Source: Bradyrhizobium agreste (GTDB taxonomy: Bacteria > Pseudomonadota > Alphaproteobacteria > Rhizobiales > Xanthobacteraceae). Taken from it: 64,000 nt of DNA. Shown piece after piece: positions 25,232 through 33,469 of this stretch. How positions within the stretch are numbered: position 1 is the first letter of the stretch; every line of letters begins with the position of its first letter. Both the position numbers and the translations under genes were made by a program. The notes under the pieces were generated by a model. The model saw only the letters and a program-made list of their open reading frames with translations, did no database searches and was not told where the DNA came from. The stretch is from assembly GCF_016031625.1 (NCBI RefSeq), contig NZ_JACCHP010000026.1, forward strand, positions 62,001 to 126,000, read 5' to 3'.

Positions 25232-25744
25232 GTGAAACGAATCCTGAAACCGGTGAGTTACATCCTGGCTGCGATCTACTTCCTGGTAGATGCAGTGTTC
25301 ATGTCCGTGGCAGCACCGATTGCGCGCTGGATCGGGCGGCATTTCGAATTCAGGCGATTGCGCGCCTGGATCAAATCGCTGCCGCCGTATACGTCTCTCG
25401 CCCTGTTCTCCGTGCCCGTCATTATTCTGGAGCCGATCAAGCCGGTCGCAGCCTACCTGGCGGCAACCGGTCAGGTCCTGAGCGGTGCTGTGACCTTCAT
25501 CGTCGGCGAATTGCTCAAGCTGGTGCTGGTCGAGCGCCTGTTTCATCTCACGCGCGACAAGCTGATGCGAATCCCCGCCTTTGCGTGGGCGTACGGAAAA
25601 TACGCCGCCGCGAAAGCGTGGCTGCAGGGGACCGAAGCCTGGCGCGCCATCCGGGCCCTGGCCCGCGCGGCCAAGGAGACGGTTGTGCGCGCAAAAGCCA
25701 GGCTGGTCGGCAGCTTCAGCAAACTGGCGGCCTCCAGGGACTAG
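25232..25744 (+). CDS. Hypothetical membrane protein
   Basis: A protein of about 170 residues with hydrophobic segments at about residues 7-28, 54-72 and 78-105, then a basic helical tail rich in Ala, Lys and Arg. GTG 25232 was chosen because GGGAGAGG lies five bases upstream; a GTG at 25184 in the same frame has its GAGG abutting the codon. No family signature is recognised beyond similarity to conserved Bradyrhizobium membrane proteins, from memory. It follows the VOC gene with 104 bp between, so co-transcription is possible. Confidence 0.7.
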   Translation: MKRILKPVSYILAAIYFLVDAVFMSVAAPIARWIGRHFEFRRLRAWIKSLPPYTSLALFSVPVIILEPIKPVAAYLAATGQVLSGAVTFIVGELLKLVLVERLFHLTRDKLMRIPAFAWAYGKYAAAKAWLQGTEAWRAIRALARAAKETVVRAKARLVGSFSKLAASRD

Positions 25745-25829
25745 GCAGCCAGGGACCAGGCAGCCAGGTGCGTTGCCCAATCTGCGAGCTTGTCCTTCCG
25801 AGCCATTTTGGAGACCTCGCTGCAGCCGG

Positions 25830-26571
25830 CTATTTGACGTATCCGGACAACATGGCCTGCGCCCAGTCCGGACGGTTGTTGGCGAGCGCGCGCGCCGAGG
25901 CGGCCTCCCAGTCGTATTCGAGCGCCAGGAGTTCGACCTGCCAGCCCCTTTTTCCCTTTGTGAGGATCGCGTAGCGAGCGTGAGGCGAGCGGTGTTCCAG
26001 TTTCGCCGCAAAGGGAATGTCCGCGAAGACCGGGCATCCGACGCTCCCGGGATTGAGGACCAGACACTCGCGCGGCCCGTGAACGACGGCCTGGCGGTGG
26101 CTATGGCCACACAGCACCACGCGCGCCGCCGGCTCGCTCGCAAGGCGCGCCTCCAGCACGTCGCGGCGTGCCGGCACGAAGCGGCCGTCGTCGAGCGCTT
26201 CCTCCAGCAGGCACGCCGTATCGCTCTCGGGCGTGCCATGGCAGGCCAGGATGCCGTCGTCCAGTCGCAGCTGCGCGGGCAGGTTGTGAAGTGCACGACG
26301 CTGCTCCGCAGTCAAGGCGTTGCGCGCAAACAGACCTGCCGGCGAGAGCTTGTCGTCCGGAAACTCCTCGATCCAGCGATCGTGATTTCCACGAATAGTC
26401 GGCAACGCCAGCGATTGGAGCAATTCGAACGTTTCCCGCGGCCACAACGGGCTGGTGACGCAATCGCCGAGGTTGATTGTCCGATCGACGCCCCGCGTCT
26501 TGATATCCGCCAGCACCGCCTCCAGCGCGGCGTAGATTGCCGTGGATATCGGAAATGACCGCCAATCGCAT
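25830..26571 (-). pseudogene. Metallophosphoesterase gene with frameshift near its 5' end
   Basis: The reading frame from the ATG at 26571 gives MRLAVISDIHGNL, the first metal-binding motif of calcineurin-like phosphoesterases, but then runs out of family sequence. The rest (LGDCVTSP, RGNHDRW, CHGTPE, GHSHRQ and so on) is in another frame, open from 26516. Removing one base in the GC-rich run at about 26526-26532 gives a continuous N-LRALEAVLADIKTRG reading and restores the whole protein of about 246 residues. As written, the first metal motif (DxH) is lost from the long frame, so the enzyme should be inactive. It is a real mutation or an assembly error. Confidence 0.8.
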
Positions 26572-26845
26572 TGCTATTCCCCATATGCTCAGACGTGAGC
26601 GTGGCTCGGCTATCGGCCGATCCCGCCGCGCCAAGGTTAATCGAGCCGGCCGCAAAAATCCGCCGCAACCTTCAGGCGCGGCTCGCCACCAAGCCATGCA
26701 TCACAGCTATGGTGATTTCCGGGCGCATGGCGTAAAGAGCGCCCAGATCAAAACAGCGTGCGGCCGGGCCGTTTGCCGCGCACGCAGCTTTAGGCGCCCC
26801 GGTTCACCGTTTGCGCGCCTGAATTCAACCAAGGTTCTCCATCCC

Positions 26846-28669
26846 GTGTCTTTTCCGGCCCTGACCCCGCCGCTCGCCCGCGCTTTGGCCGAGCGGAACT
26901 ATGATTCACTGACACCCGTCCAGCTCGCGGTGCTCGCTCATGAAGCCACCAGCCGCGATCTTCTGGTCTCGGCCCAGACCGGTTCCGGCAAGACCGTCGC
27001 CTACGGATTGGCCATCGCCAAGAACATCCTCGATGACGCCGAGCAGTTCGCAACTGCGGCCGCGCCGCTCGCCTTGATCGTGGCGCCGACCCGCGAGCTC
27101 GCGCTTCAGGTTCAGCGCGAGCTCGCCTGGCTCTATGGGCATGCCGGCGGGCGTGTCGTGTCCTGTGTCGGCGGCATGGATCCGCGGCGCGAGCAGCGCG
27201 AGCTCGCCGCCGGCGCGCACATCGTCGTCGGCACGCCCGGGCGTCTCTGTGATCATCTGCGGCGCGGCCGCCTCGACATTTCCGAGCTCGCCGCTCTCGT
27301 GCTCGACGAGGCCGACGAGATGCTCAATCTCGGCTTTCGCGAGGACATGGAGTTCATCCTCGAAACCACGCCGCAGACGCGCCGCACGCTGTTGTTCTCG
27401 GCGACGTTTCCGCGCGGCATCGTCGCGCTGGCGCGGCAATATCAGCGCGACGCCTTCCGGATCGAGGTCGCCGGCGACGAGGGCGGCCACGCCGATATCG
27501 AATACCGCGCGATCCGCATCGCGCCCGCCGACGTCGAGCATGCCGTCGTCAACGTGCTGCGCTTTTACGAGGCGCCGAGCGCGCTGGTGTTTTGCAGCAC
27601 GCGCGATGCGGTCAGGCATTTGCAGGCCGCGCTGCTGGAGCGCGGCTTCTCTGTGGTCGCGCTGTCGGGCGAATTGACGCAGAACGAACGCACCCTGGCG
27701 CTGCAGTCGCTGCGCGACGGGCGCGCCCGCGTCTGCGTTGCGACCGACGTTGCCGCCCGCGGCATCGACCTGCCGAGCCTCGACCTCGTCATCCATGCCG
27801 ATTTGCCCAATGACGCGGAAGTCATGCAGCATCGCTCGGGCCGCACCGGACGCGCGGGCCGGAAGGGGACCAGCGTCCTGTTGGTGCCGCCGGCGCGGCG
27901 GCGGCGCGCCGAGCTGTTGCTCAATCTCTCTGGGATCGACGCGGCCTGGGGCACGGCGCCGCAGGCGGATGAGGTCCGCAAGCTCGATCACGCCCGTATG
28001 AAGGACGTGCTGTTCACGGAGGAGACCAGTCCGGACGATCTGGCCCTGGCGCAGGCGCTGTTGGCCGAGCGCTCGCCCGAGGACATCGCCGCTGCGCTGG
28101 CGCGGCTTTATCGCGCGCGGCTGCCGTCGCCCGAGGACATCATCGATCCCGGCGAGCGAAGCGGCAAGCCCGAACGCAGGCGTGATCGGTCCGAAGACGG
28201 CGAGGACCGCGTCAAGCCGCGGTCGAAGGCTGGGAAAGCGTCGAAGCACGCCATGGCGGAGGGCAGTGTCTGGTTCCGCGCCGCCATCGGGCGCCGCAAG
28301 AACGCGGAAGCGCGCTGGCTGCTGCCGATGATCTGCCGCCGCGGCGGCATCGACAAGCGCGACATCGGCACCATCAAGATCATGGATACCACCACCGAGT
28401 TCGAGATCTCGAAACGGGTCGCGGATTCCTTCGCGGCCAGGATCAACCGTCCGGACAAGGAAGACAGCATCCGGATCGAGCCGATGGCGGACGCGCCGCA
28501 CCGGCACGACGCTCCGAAGGAGCGCTCCCGCGCGCCGAAATTCGGCGATGCTCCTTCCTTCGGAAAGAGGAAGCACAAGAACAGGCCCGGCCACGCCGAG
28601 CCGTCGGTCACGCCGTGGCCGGTTAAGGGCGCGCCCGGAAAGAGTGCGAAGAAGAAGCGTCGGGGCTGA
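26846..28669 (+). CDS. DEAD-box ATP-dependent RNA helicase with DbpA-type RNA-binding domain
   Basis: A helicase of about 607 residues. Seen in order: Q-motif region (LTPVQLAVL), Walker A AQTGSGKT (43-50), PTRELALQV, TPGRL, DEAD (154-157), SAT, and motif VI HRSGRTGRAGR in the second RecA-like domain. A DbpA/CsdA RNA-binding domain (about 470-545, WFRAAIGRRKNAEARWLLPM) and a Lys/Arg-rich disordered tail follow. Likely roles are ribosome assembly or RNA decay, especially in the cold. GTG 26846 fits the family start, with AAGG upstream; the frame is open for 103 further codons upstream but without family sequence. Its 3' end is duplicated at 29952-30056. Confidence 0.93.
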   Translation: MSFPALTPPLARALAERNYDSLTPVQLAVLAHEATSRDLLVSAQTGSGKTVAYGLAIAKNILDDAEQFATAAAPLALIVAPTRELALQVQRELAWLYGHAGGRVVSCVGGMDPRREQRELAAGAHIVVGTPGRLCDHLRRGRLDISELAALVLDEADEMLNLGFREDMEFILETTPQTRRTLLFSATFPRGIVALARQYQRDAFRIEVAGDEGGHADIEYRAIRIAPADVEHAVVNVLRFYEAPSALVFCSTRDAVRHLQAALLERGFSVVALSGELTQNERTLALQSLRDGRARVCVATDVAARGIDLPSLDLVIHADLPNDAEVMQHRSGRTGRAGRKGTSVLLVPPARRRRAELLLNLSGIDAAWGTAPQADEVRKLDHARMKDVLFTEETSPDDLALAQALLAERSPEDIAAALARLYRARLPSPEDIIDPGERSGKPERRRDRSEDGEDRVKPRSKAGKASKHAMAEGSVWFRAAIGRRKNAEARWLLPMICRRGGIDKRDIGTIKIMDTTTEFEISKRVADSFAARINRPDKEDSIRIEPMADAPHRHDAPKERSRAPKFGDAPSFGKRKHKNRPGHAEPSVTPWPVKGAPGKSAKKKRRG

Positions 28670-28710
28670 TCTGCCGCTTTCCGGCCCCGCTAGACTGATG
28701 CCGCCGAAGG
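28600..28710 (+). repeat. Helicase 3'-end repeat, copy within the intact gene
   Basis: The last 70 bp of the helicase gene and 40 bp beyond the stop align with 29952-30056. A 16-base identical core (starting AGCCGTCGGTC), GGGAAAG-like and AAGGGCGC blocks, a shared stop codon position and a common TGATGCCGCCG downstream are the main anchors, with a 2-bp gap. Confidence 0.6.
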
Positions 28711-29074
28711 CTCGCGCGGTGCGCAAGGGAGTGCTGCATCCACTTGCAATCAATCAGTAAATGGTGTCACCGGGCGCGTTGCGAGCCCGCGCCTTCTCAA
28801 GGTGGCAGAAACCTTTTCGGCAACTTCAAAGATGCAATAGCTGCGCCTGCGGCGAGTCGTCGCTTGAATCGAATTTATTCAAGTCGAGAGTCTGAAAGCG
28901 AACTGAAGGTCCGATCCTGGTTGGCCATAGTTGGCATCGGCAGGGGGCGACAGCAGCTCATCAGCAGCATCCCTCCATTTTGAGAGTAGGGGCACTGGTT
29001 TCCCGGTGCGGCCCGCACCCGGGAGCTTCTGAAAGTCTTCAATCCAACATCTGGTTTCGCGTGAAAGGATGGGA
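28670..29074 (+). other. Intergenic region before the phasin gene
   Basis: 405 bp without a supported gene. It holds the end of the helicase 3' repeat, then a perfect CTTGAAT/ATTCAAG inverted repeat at 28863-28883 in an AT-rich patch that could be an operator or part of the phasin promoter. No RNA gene recognised. Confidence 0.55.
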
Positions 29075-29560
29075 ATGACGATGAATGATGCCAATGTGAA
29101 AGCCGAGACGAATGCCGCTCCCACGGGTGGAAATGGTGGTGCAAGGCTCAAGTTCGACGTGCCGTTTTTCAATATCCCGGGGATCTTCGGCGGTCTCGCC
29201 GAGCAGGGCGCCGCGCGGGCCAAGGCAAATCTCGAGCAGATGAAGGCGGCTTCCGAGGAGATCACCAACGCTCTCCGCGAAGCCTGTGCGACCAACGCCA
29301 CGCATGCCGCCGACTACGGCACCAAGGTCATCGAAATATCGAAGATCAATACCAGCTCCACCCTGGAATTCCTGTCCCAGCTCGCGGATGCGAGGTCGTT
29401 TGCGGATGTCGTGAACCTCTCCACCACCCACAGCCGTAGGACCTTTGAAATGGCTTCCGGCCAAAACCGGGAGCTTTGGGACCTTGCCCAGAAGGTTGCG
29501 ACCGAGACGGCCGAGCCGATCAAGAAGAGCTTCAACCGAGTTCTGCACAGGGCAGCCTGA
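29075..29560 (+). CDS. Phasin family protein
   Basis: A protein of about 161 residues of the Phasin_2 type. The N-terminus is Gly/Asn-rich, followed by FFNIPGIFGGLAEQG. The rest is continuous amphipathic helix (about 45-155) with regularly spaced Ala, Glu and Lys, ending PIKKSFNRVLHRAA. Phasins coat polyhydroxyalkanoate granules in the cytoplasm. ATG 29075 was chosen because AAAGG lies six bases upstream; ATGs at 29069 and 29081 are alternatives. No PHA biosynthetic gene is adjacent. The gene lies in a segment bounded by two copies of the helicase 3' end. Confidence 0.9.
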   Translation: MTMNDANVKAETNAAPTGGNGGARLKFDVPFFNIPGIFGGLAEQGAARAKANLEQMKAASEEITNALREACATNATHAADYGTKVIEISKINTSSTLEFLSQLADARSFADVVNLSTTHSRRTFEMASGQNRELWDLAQKVATETAEPIKKSFNRVLHRAA

Positions 29561-29584
29561 ATCGAGGCTATCGGCCGCGTGAAT

Positions 29585-29627
29585 CGGCTGGACGAGCGTC
29601 TTCGCCAGAAGAGACGCCGTCCGGCCG
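29585..29627 (+). terminator. Long hairpin downstream of the phasin gene
   Basis: CGGCTGGACGAGCGTCTT (29585-29602) pairs with a near-complementary arm ending at 29627, interrupted by two small bulges. It begins 25 bp after the phasin stop. There is no strong T tract. Confidence 0.5.
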
Positions 29628-29674
29628 ATGGTGGCGACGCCTTTCCGTGAAGGGACCGAGCTGGAGGAAATCAG

Positions 29675-29899
29675 ATGGGTATGGTGATGATTAAGTGCCC
29701 GGAAACGGGCCATGCCATTTCGACCGGCATCGAGATGGACCGCGAAAGATTTCGGTGCAGTGCAGTGTTCTTCTCTCGCACCTATTGCGGAATGTGTGCG
29801 GCAACGCACGAGTGGTTTGCCAAGGAGGCCTGGGTCCACGAAACGGGAAGTCCGGGGGCAGGCAGTCGTTCCGCGCCGCGGCGGCGTGAAGCAGCCTGA
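29675..29899 (+). CDS. Small zinc-ribbon-like protein
   Basis: A 74-residue protein. KCPETGHAISTGI at the start and CGMCAATHEWF in the middle give cysteines spaced as in a small treble-clef or zinc ribbon, although the first knuckle shows a single Cys. The tail is low-complexity. Start ATG 29675 has GGAGGAAA seven bases upstream. It resembles short conserved proteins of Bradyrhizobium with CP(K/E)TG openings (from memory). Function unknown. It lies 115 bp after the phasin gene on the same strand. Confidence 0.7.
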   Translation: MGMVMIKCPETGHAISTGIEMDRERFRCSAVFFSRTYCGMCAATHEWFAKEAWVHETGSPGAGSRSAPRRREAA

Positions 29900-29951
29900 C
29901 GGCGTCCAGCGAAACAATCCGATCGATCCTCCAGCTCATCACCTTGTAGCA

Positions 29952-30056
29952 GCCGTCGGTCACGCCATGGCCGGAAGGGCGCATCGGGAAAGAAGGCAAA
30001 GAAAAAACATCGCGGCTGAGCGCCGCGGTTCGGACGGACGGCAATGATGCCGCCGG
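29952..30056 (+). pseudogene. Degenerate second copy of the helicase 3' end
   Basis: Aligns with 28600-28710. In one frame it reads KGASGKKAKKKHRG followed by a stop, against KGAPGKSAKKKRRG and stop at the end of the intact helicase. Similarity continues past the stop to a shared TGATGCCGCCG. Nothing upstream of about 29952 is helicase-like, so it is a 3'-end remnant only. It is more diverged than the racemase copy. Confidence 0.55.
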
Positions 30057-30094
30057 ATTGGGACCGGCGGCGTCATCTGTCGAGGGAGGTGGGC

Positions 30095-30370
30095 TCAGCG
30101 GCCGCCGCCACCGCCACCGCCGCCACCACCGCCGCCGCCGGCATCGCGCATCGACGAAGTGTAGCGGGGATCGATCTGCTTCATGTAGGTCGGCGAGATA
30201 TCACGATTGGGGCGGCCTCTGCTTGCGGGCGTCTCGACCAGGACGCTGCAGCCTTCGAAGAAGGCGGTGTCACAGAGGGGCCGGTACTGTGTCGCATTGG
30301 CGCTGGTCGCGGTGAACGCGGCCGTGCCAACGCACGCAATCAAAGCAAGTTTCGACATTGTGAGCTTCAT
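30095..30370 (-). CDS. Small exported protein with poly-glycine C-terminus
   Basis: A 91-residue protein with a Sec signal peptide (MKLTMSKLALIACVG, cleavage near SANA at residue 26). It has two cysteines in CDTAFFEGC, which could form a disulfide, and ends in thirteen glycines plus Arg. The Gly run is encoded by GGC/GGT repeats and may vary in length by slippage. ATG 30370 has GGAGA seven bases upstream; an ATG at 30376 is in frame. Periplasmic or surface location inferred; function unknown. Confidence 0.7.
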   Translation of the reverse strand: MKLTMSKLALIACVGTAAFTATSANATQYRPLCDTAFFEGCSVLVETPASRGRPNRDISPTYMKQIDPRYTSSMRDAGGGGGGGGGGGGGR

Positions 30371-30491
30371 GGACATTCTCCAGCCTCGGTTCGGCGAGAC
30401 CGGAGGGGCTCGCACACATCTTCGACGGAGGCTGATCGGACCCGGTTCGAGGCGGCAGTTCACGCCCGCGTGAGCCGGCAGCGGGACGGCC

Positions 30492-30998
30492 CTATGCCGC
30501 GGCGACGTGGCGCAGCATATAGGTCGCGCCTGACCCGTAGGATGCCAGCTTCGCGCGCAGCTCCGCATCTGCGGCGACCGGACGAAAGCCGAGACGTTCC
30601 CACATCGGCCGCGTGGTGTAGACCGACACCAGAGCAAGCGTGGCGACGCCGGTTGCGCGCGCCAGCTCCGCGACCGCTGCGATATAATCGCGTGCAGCGC
30701 CTCCGCGCCGGTCCGGCAGCACGGCCACGTCGTGCACGTAAAGGCAGTCTGCAATGCCCGGCAGCCGTTCGAGGAAGCGGTCGAGCGGTGGGATCCGATG
30801 CTGCCTCCAGGGATGTGCCAGCCCGTAACCGGCGATCGCATCGTCCGCAACGAGCACGCGGCAGCCGGCAGGATAGAGCTGCATCTTCTCCATGAACACT
30901 TCGGGGCATTCGGGAAGATCAGGATGGATGCGTGCTGCAATCGCGCTGATCGCAGCGAGGTCCGAGGTGCGTGCGGGACGCCAATGTGGCTTGCCCAT
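30492..30998 (-). CDS. GNAT family N-acetyltransferase
   Basis: A protein of about 168 residues of the GNAT fold. The N-terminus HWRPARTSDLAAISAIAARI is typical of the first strand and helix. VHDVAVLPDRRGGAARDYI is the acetyl-CoA pyrophosphate-binding strand and loop (R/Q-x-x-G-x-A). WERLGFRPV is the usual C-terminal motif. Start ATG 30998. It lies 43 bp downstream of the PAS_5 gene on the same strand, so co-transcription is likely. The acceptor substrate is unknown. Confidence 0.88.
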   Translation of the reverse strand: MGKPHWRPARTSDLAAISAIAARIHPDLPECPEVFMEKMQLYPAGCRVLVADDAIAGYGLAHPWRQHRIPPLDRFLERLPGIADCLYVHDVAVLPDRRGGAARDYIAAVAELARATGVATLALVSVYTTRPMWERLGFRPVAADAELRAKLASYGSGATYMLRHVAAA

Positions 30999-31041
30999 GT
31001 CGGTGCGTATCCTTGCGCGGCCGAGCAGGGACACGCGACTT

Positions 31042-31596
31042 CTATCGCAGCCCCTCATACACCATCAGGCCGCGAGCGATCTGCAATTTGCGGATGGCGC
31101 GCGGCAGGAGTTTCTCCGGCTGGTGCAGATAGCGCCAGGAGGTGAGGGTGAAGGCGGAAAGCGTGCCGCATTCGTCGTCGAACGGCGCGAGCACGCCGGT
31201 GACGCTCACCGGCGTATGCGGCCGGGCGTTGAAGGGCAGCAGCAGCAGCTCGAGATGCGCCTTGCTGCCGTCCTCGCGCGCGGCGGTGATGCCGGCGATC
31301 GCGCCCAGGGTCTCGTCGGCGACGATCGTGGTGATCTCCTCGATCTCGCTGCGGCTGGCTGGCGTGAACAGCGCCGCAAAGCTGCGGTCCTTGAGGTCTG
31401 TTCCTGCGAGCGCGCAGACGCGCGTGCCGGCGACGCGGAACGGGAAGCCGCGGTTCGGCTCGCAGGACAGCACGAAGATGTCGCCGAGCAGGCCGCGGAC
31501 CGCGGCCGGGTCGATGTCGGCCCGGTCAGGGGCCCGCGCGGTGCCGCGCTTCTTGTCCCAATACGCGAAGAACGCGCGGCTCGACGGATGTTTCAT
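31042..31596 (-). CDS. PAS domain protein (PAS_5 family)
   Basis: A 184-residue protein matching PF07310, alphaproteobacterial stand-alone PAS proteins. FAYWDKKRG at the start and LGDIFVLSCEPNRGFPFRVAGTRVCALAG (two adjacent stretches, about 36-65) are characteristic. LLLLPFNA and a conserved SWRY turn follow. There is no output domain, as usual in this family; a role as a small sensory adaptor is assumed. ATG 31596 is the start. The upstream intergenic DNA has a perfect CtrA-type box. GNAT follows on the same strand. Confidence 0.85.
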   Translation of the reverse strand: MKHPSSRAFFAYWDKKRGTARAPDRADIDPAAVRGLLGDIFVLSCEPNRGFPFRVAGTRVCALAGTDLKDRSFAALFTPASRSEIEEITTIVADETLGAIAGITAAREDGSKAHLELLLLPFNARPHTPVSVTGVLAPFDDECGTLSAFTLTSWRYLHQPEKLLPRAIRKLQIARGLMVYEGLR

Positions 31597-31747
31597 GACT
31601 GAACGCTCGCCCGGGGTGCAACCGCGAAGGGACAGACCTGTCCCGCTTCAGTGCACCCGCGATCCCTTCTGTTGTTGTGCAGGAGGGGATTTGCAGCGTC
31701 CATGCCGCGGCCGCGTTTTCAGGCCTCTTGGACCTACCTTTGCGTCG

Positions 31748-31763
31748 TTAACGTTAAATTAAC
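31748..31763. promoter_or_regulatory. Candidate CtrA box (TTAA-N7-TTAAC)
   Basis: TTAA at 31748-31751, seven bases, then TTAAC at 31759-31763: exact match to the full CtrA consensus. It lies between the divergent PAS_5 (start 31596) and rhomboid (32026) genes, and the embedded TTAACGTTAA is itself palindromic. Confidence 0.5.
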
Positions 31764-31938
31764 TATGCGCTTCGTGTCGGCCGCGCGCCTGCTATGGTGA
31801 TCACGGTCGCAAGCCTCGCCGCTTTTCTCCAGGTTCTCGGCGGGGCCTGTACAGGGCGTCAAACAGTTTGGTCACGGGCCGCGGGAAGGGGTGGGGATAC
31901 GCCTTATCTCTCCGGCCACCGGAAGGCCGACACGGACA

Positions 31939-31973
31939 GGCAGGGCTTTCCCAGGGCCCTGCCTTTTCCTTTT
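31939..31973 (+). terminator. Intrinsic terminator inside the rhomboid leader
   Basis: GGCAGGGC (31939-31946) pairs perfectly with GCCCTGCC (31956-31963), followed by TTTTCCTTTT. It lies 52 bp before the rhomboid start and no plus-strand CDS precedes it, so it terminates a non-coding transcript or works as an attenuator. Confidence 0.7.
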
Positions 31974-32025
31974 GTGCACTTGCGCAGGGACGGCAAAGGC
32001 GACTATCTCCAAGCCTGTCGCCCCG

Positions 32026-32853
32026 ATGTCGCCTGAAAGCGAAGCTACCTTGGATTCCCCGCAAGATTCGTCGCCGGACGTGCCGGCCGTCGTGGAGGCT
32101 CCGCGCGAGCCGATCCTGACGCTGCCGCCGGCGCTGACCGCCTATATCCTGCTGCTGGCGGTGATCCATCTGCGGGTGCTGTTGCCGCCGGAGCTCGAGA
32201 ACTGGACGATCGACGTCTTCGGCTTCATCCCGAAGCGCTACGATTCCTCGCTGCTCAATCTGCAGATCCCGGGCGGGGCGGGGGCGAAGGTCTGGACCTT
32301 CGTCACCTATTCGCTGCTGCACGCCAATCTCACCCATCTCGGCTTCAACGTGCTGTGGCTGCTGCCGTTCGGCAGCGCGCTGGCGCGGCGTTTCGGCACG
32401 GTCAGGTTCTTCGTCTTCCTGGCGGTGACGGCGGCGGCCGGCGCGCTCGCCCATCTCGTCACCCATGAGCATGCGGTGGCGCCGATGATCGGCGCCTCGG
32501 CCTCGGTGTCGGGCGCGATGGCCGCCGCAATCCGCTTCGCCTTCGTCCGCGGCAGCTTCCTGTCGTTCAGCCGATCGGATGCCGATACCGCCGCGAAAGT
32601 TCCGGCGCTGCCGTTGTCGCGCGCGCTGCGCGACGGGCGGGTGGTCGGCTTCCTCGCGGTGTGGTTCGGCGTCAACATCATCTTCGGCGTGGGCGCGATC
32701 GGGGTCGATGCGGAAACCACGAGCGTGGCCTGGCAGGCGCATATCGGCGGCTTCTTCGCCGGCCTGTTGTTGTTCGCGCTGTTCGATCCCGTGCCGCGCG
32801 TGCGAAGCGATGCTGCGGGCGCGTCATCACGGGACGTTTCAGACCGCATTTGA
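32026..32853 (+). CDS. Rhomboid family intramembrane serine protease
   Basis: A protein of about 275 residues with six or so transmembrane helices. TYSLLHANLTHLGFNVLWL carries the HxxxHxxxN pattern of helix 2. GASASVSG (about 156-163) holds the candidate nucleophile Ser. AHIGGFFAG (about 236-244) holds the catalytic His in the last helix. Ser 158 is the likely nucleophile, although extra serines make this uncertain. ATG 32026 (MSPESEATL) was chosen, because the upstream frame runs through the terminator-bearing leader. The enzyme would cleave membrane-protein substrates within the inner membrane. Confidence 0.9.
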   Translation: MSPESEATLDSPQDSSPDVPAVVEAPREPILTLPPALTAYILLLAVIHLRVLLPPELENWTIDVFGFIPKRYDSSLLNLQIPGGAGAKVWTFVTYSLLHANLTHLGFNVLWLLPFGSALARRFGTVRFFVFLAVTAAAGALAHLVTHEHAVAPMIGASASVSGAMAAAIRFAFVRGSFLSFSRSDADTAAKVPALPLSRALRDGRVVGFLAVWFGVNIIFGVGAIGVDAETTSVAWQAHIGGFFAGLLLFALFDPVPRVRSDAAGASSRDVSDRI

Positions 32854-33040
32854 AGCGGCGCTTGCGACGCGGCCCGAATTCATCCATCATTCCCGCGAAG
32901 AATGTTCCGAAGCGACACGTCTTTAGCGACGATGCTTCGCAAAGCGCACGAGCGTGAACCGGCGCTGTAACTGTTAGTTGAAGACTCGCGAACAAGTCCG
33001 GACCGCCAAAGGCGGACGGCTCCGATTCAGGGAGGCGACA

Positions 33041-33469
33041 ATGACGGTACGTTCCATTCTGAACACCAAGGGCCACCAGATCGTGAGCGTCGAGCCCGAC
33101 GCCAAGCTGGCGGACGCGATCAAGCTGCTGGCTGAGAAGAAGATCGGCGCGGTGCTGGTGATGGACCAGAGCCGGGTCGAGGGCATCCTGTCGGAGCGCG
33201 ACATTGTGCGCGTGCTCGGCGAGTGCGGCGCCGGCGTGCTGGAGGCGCCGGTCTCGGAGGTGATGACCCGCAAGGTCGTGACCTGCAAGGAGACCGACAC
33301 CGTCGCCGAGTTGATGGAGGTGATGACCACGGGCAAGTTCCGCCACCTGCCCGTGATCGAGAACGGCAAGGTGGTCGGCCTGATCTCGATCGGCGACATC
33401 GTCAAATGGCGTGTCCGCGAATATGAGACCGAGCAGGAAGCCCTGCGCGACTACATCAAGACCGCCTGA
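33041..33469 (+). CDS. CBS domain-containing protein
   Basis: A 142-residue protein made almost only of a CBS pair (Bateman module). The first CBS covers about residues 5-60 (VSVEPDAKLADAIKLL, GILSERDIVR) and the second about 70-130 (VMTRKVVTCKETD, GLISIGDIVKWR). Such stand-alone modules bind adenine nucleotides or SAM and act as energy sensors for partner proteins. ATG 33041 is preceded by GGGAGG. Its stop abuts the stop of the convergent patatin gene (shared TGATCA). Confidence 0.92.
   Translation: MTVRSILNTKGHQIVSVEPDAKLADAIKLLAEKKIGAVLVMDQSRVEGILSERDIVRVLGECGAGVLEAPVSEVMTRKVVTCKETDTVAELMEVMTTGKFRHLPVIENGKVVGLISIGDIVKWRVREYETEQEALRDYIKTA

Larger units (their letters stand above)
31597..32025 (+). 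other. Leader region with CtrA box and terminator, candidate small RNA
   Basis: 429 bp between the divergent PAS_5 and rhomboid genes with no supported CDS. It has a CtrA-type box at 31748-31763 overlapping a TTGCGT-N17-CTATGC promoter-like pair. About 170 bp of GC-rich, foldable sequence follows (a GATA/TATC stem near 31880-31910), and then a clear intrinsic terminator at 31939-31973. This reads as either a short transcript of about 200 nt or a leader that attenuates the rhomboid gene. No known RNA family recognised. Confidence 0.4.

Noticed and set aside
26906..28753. 615-codon open frame on the minus strand
   Set aside because: Antisense to the DEAD-box helicase; no recognisable protein features.
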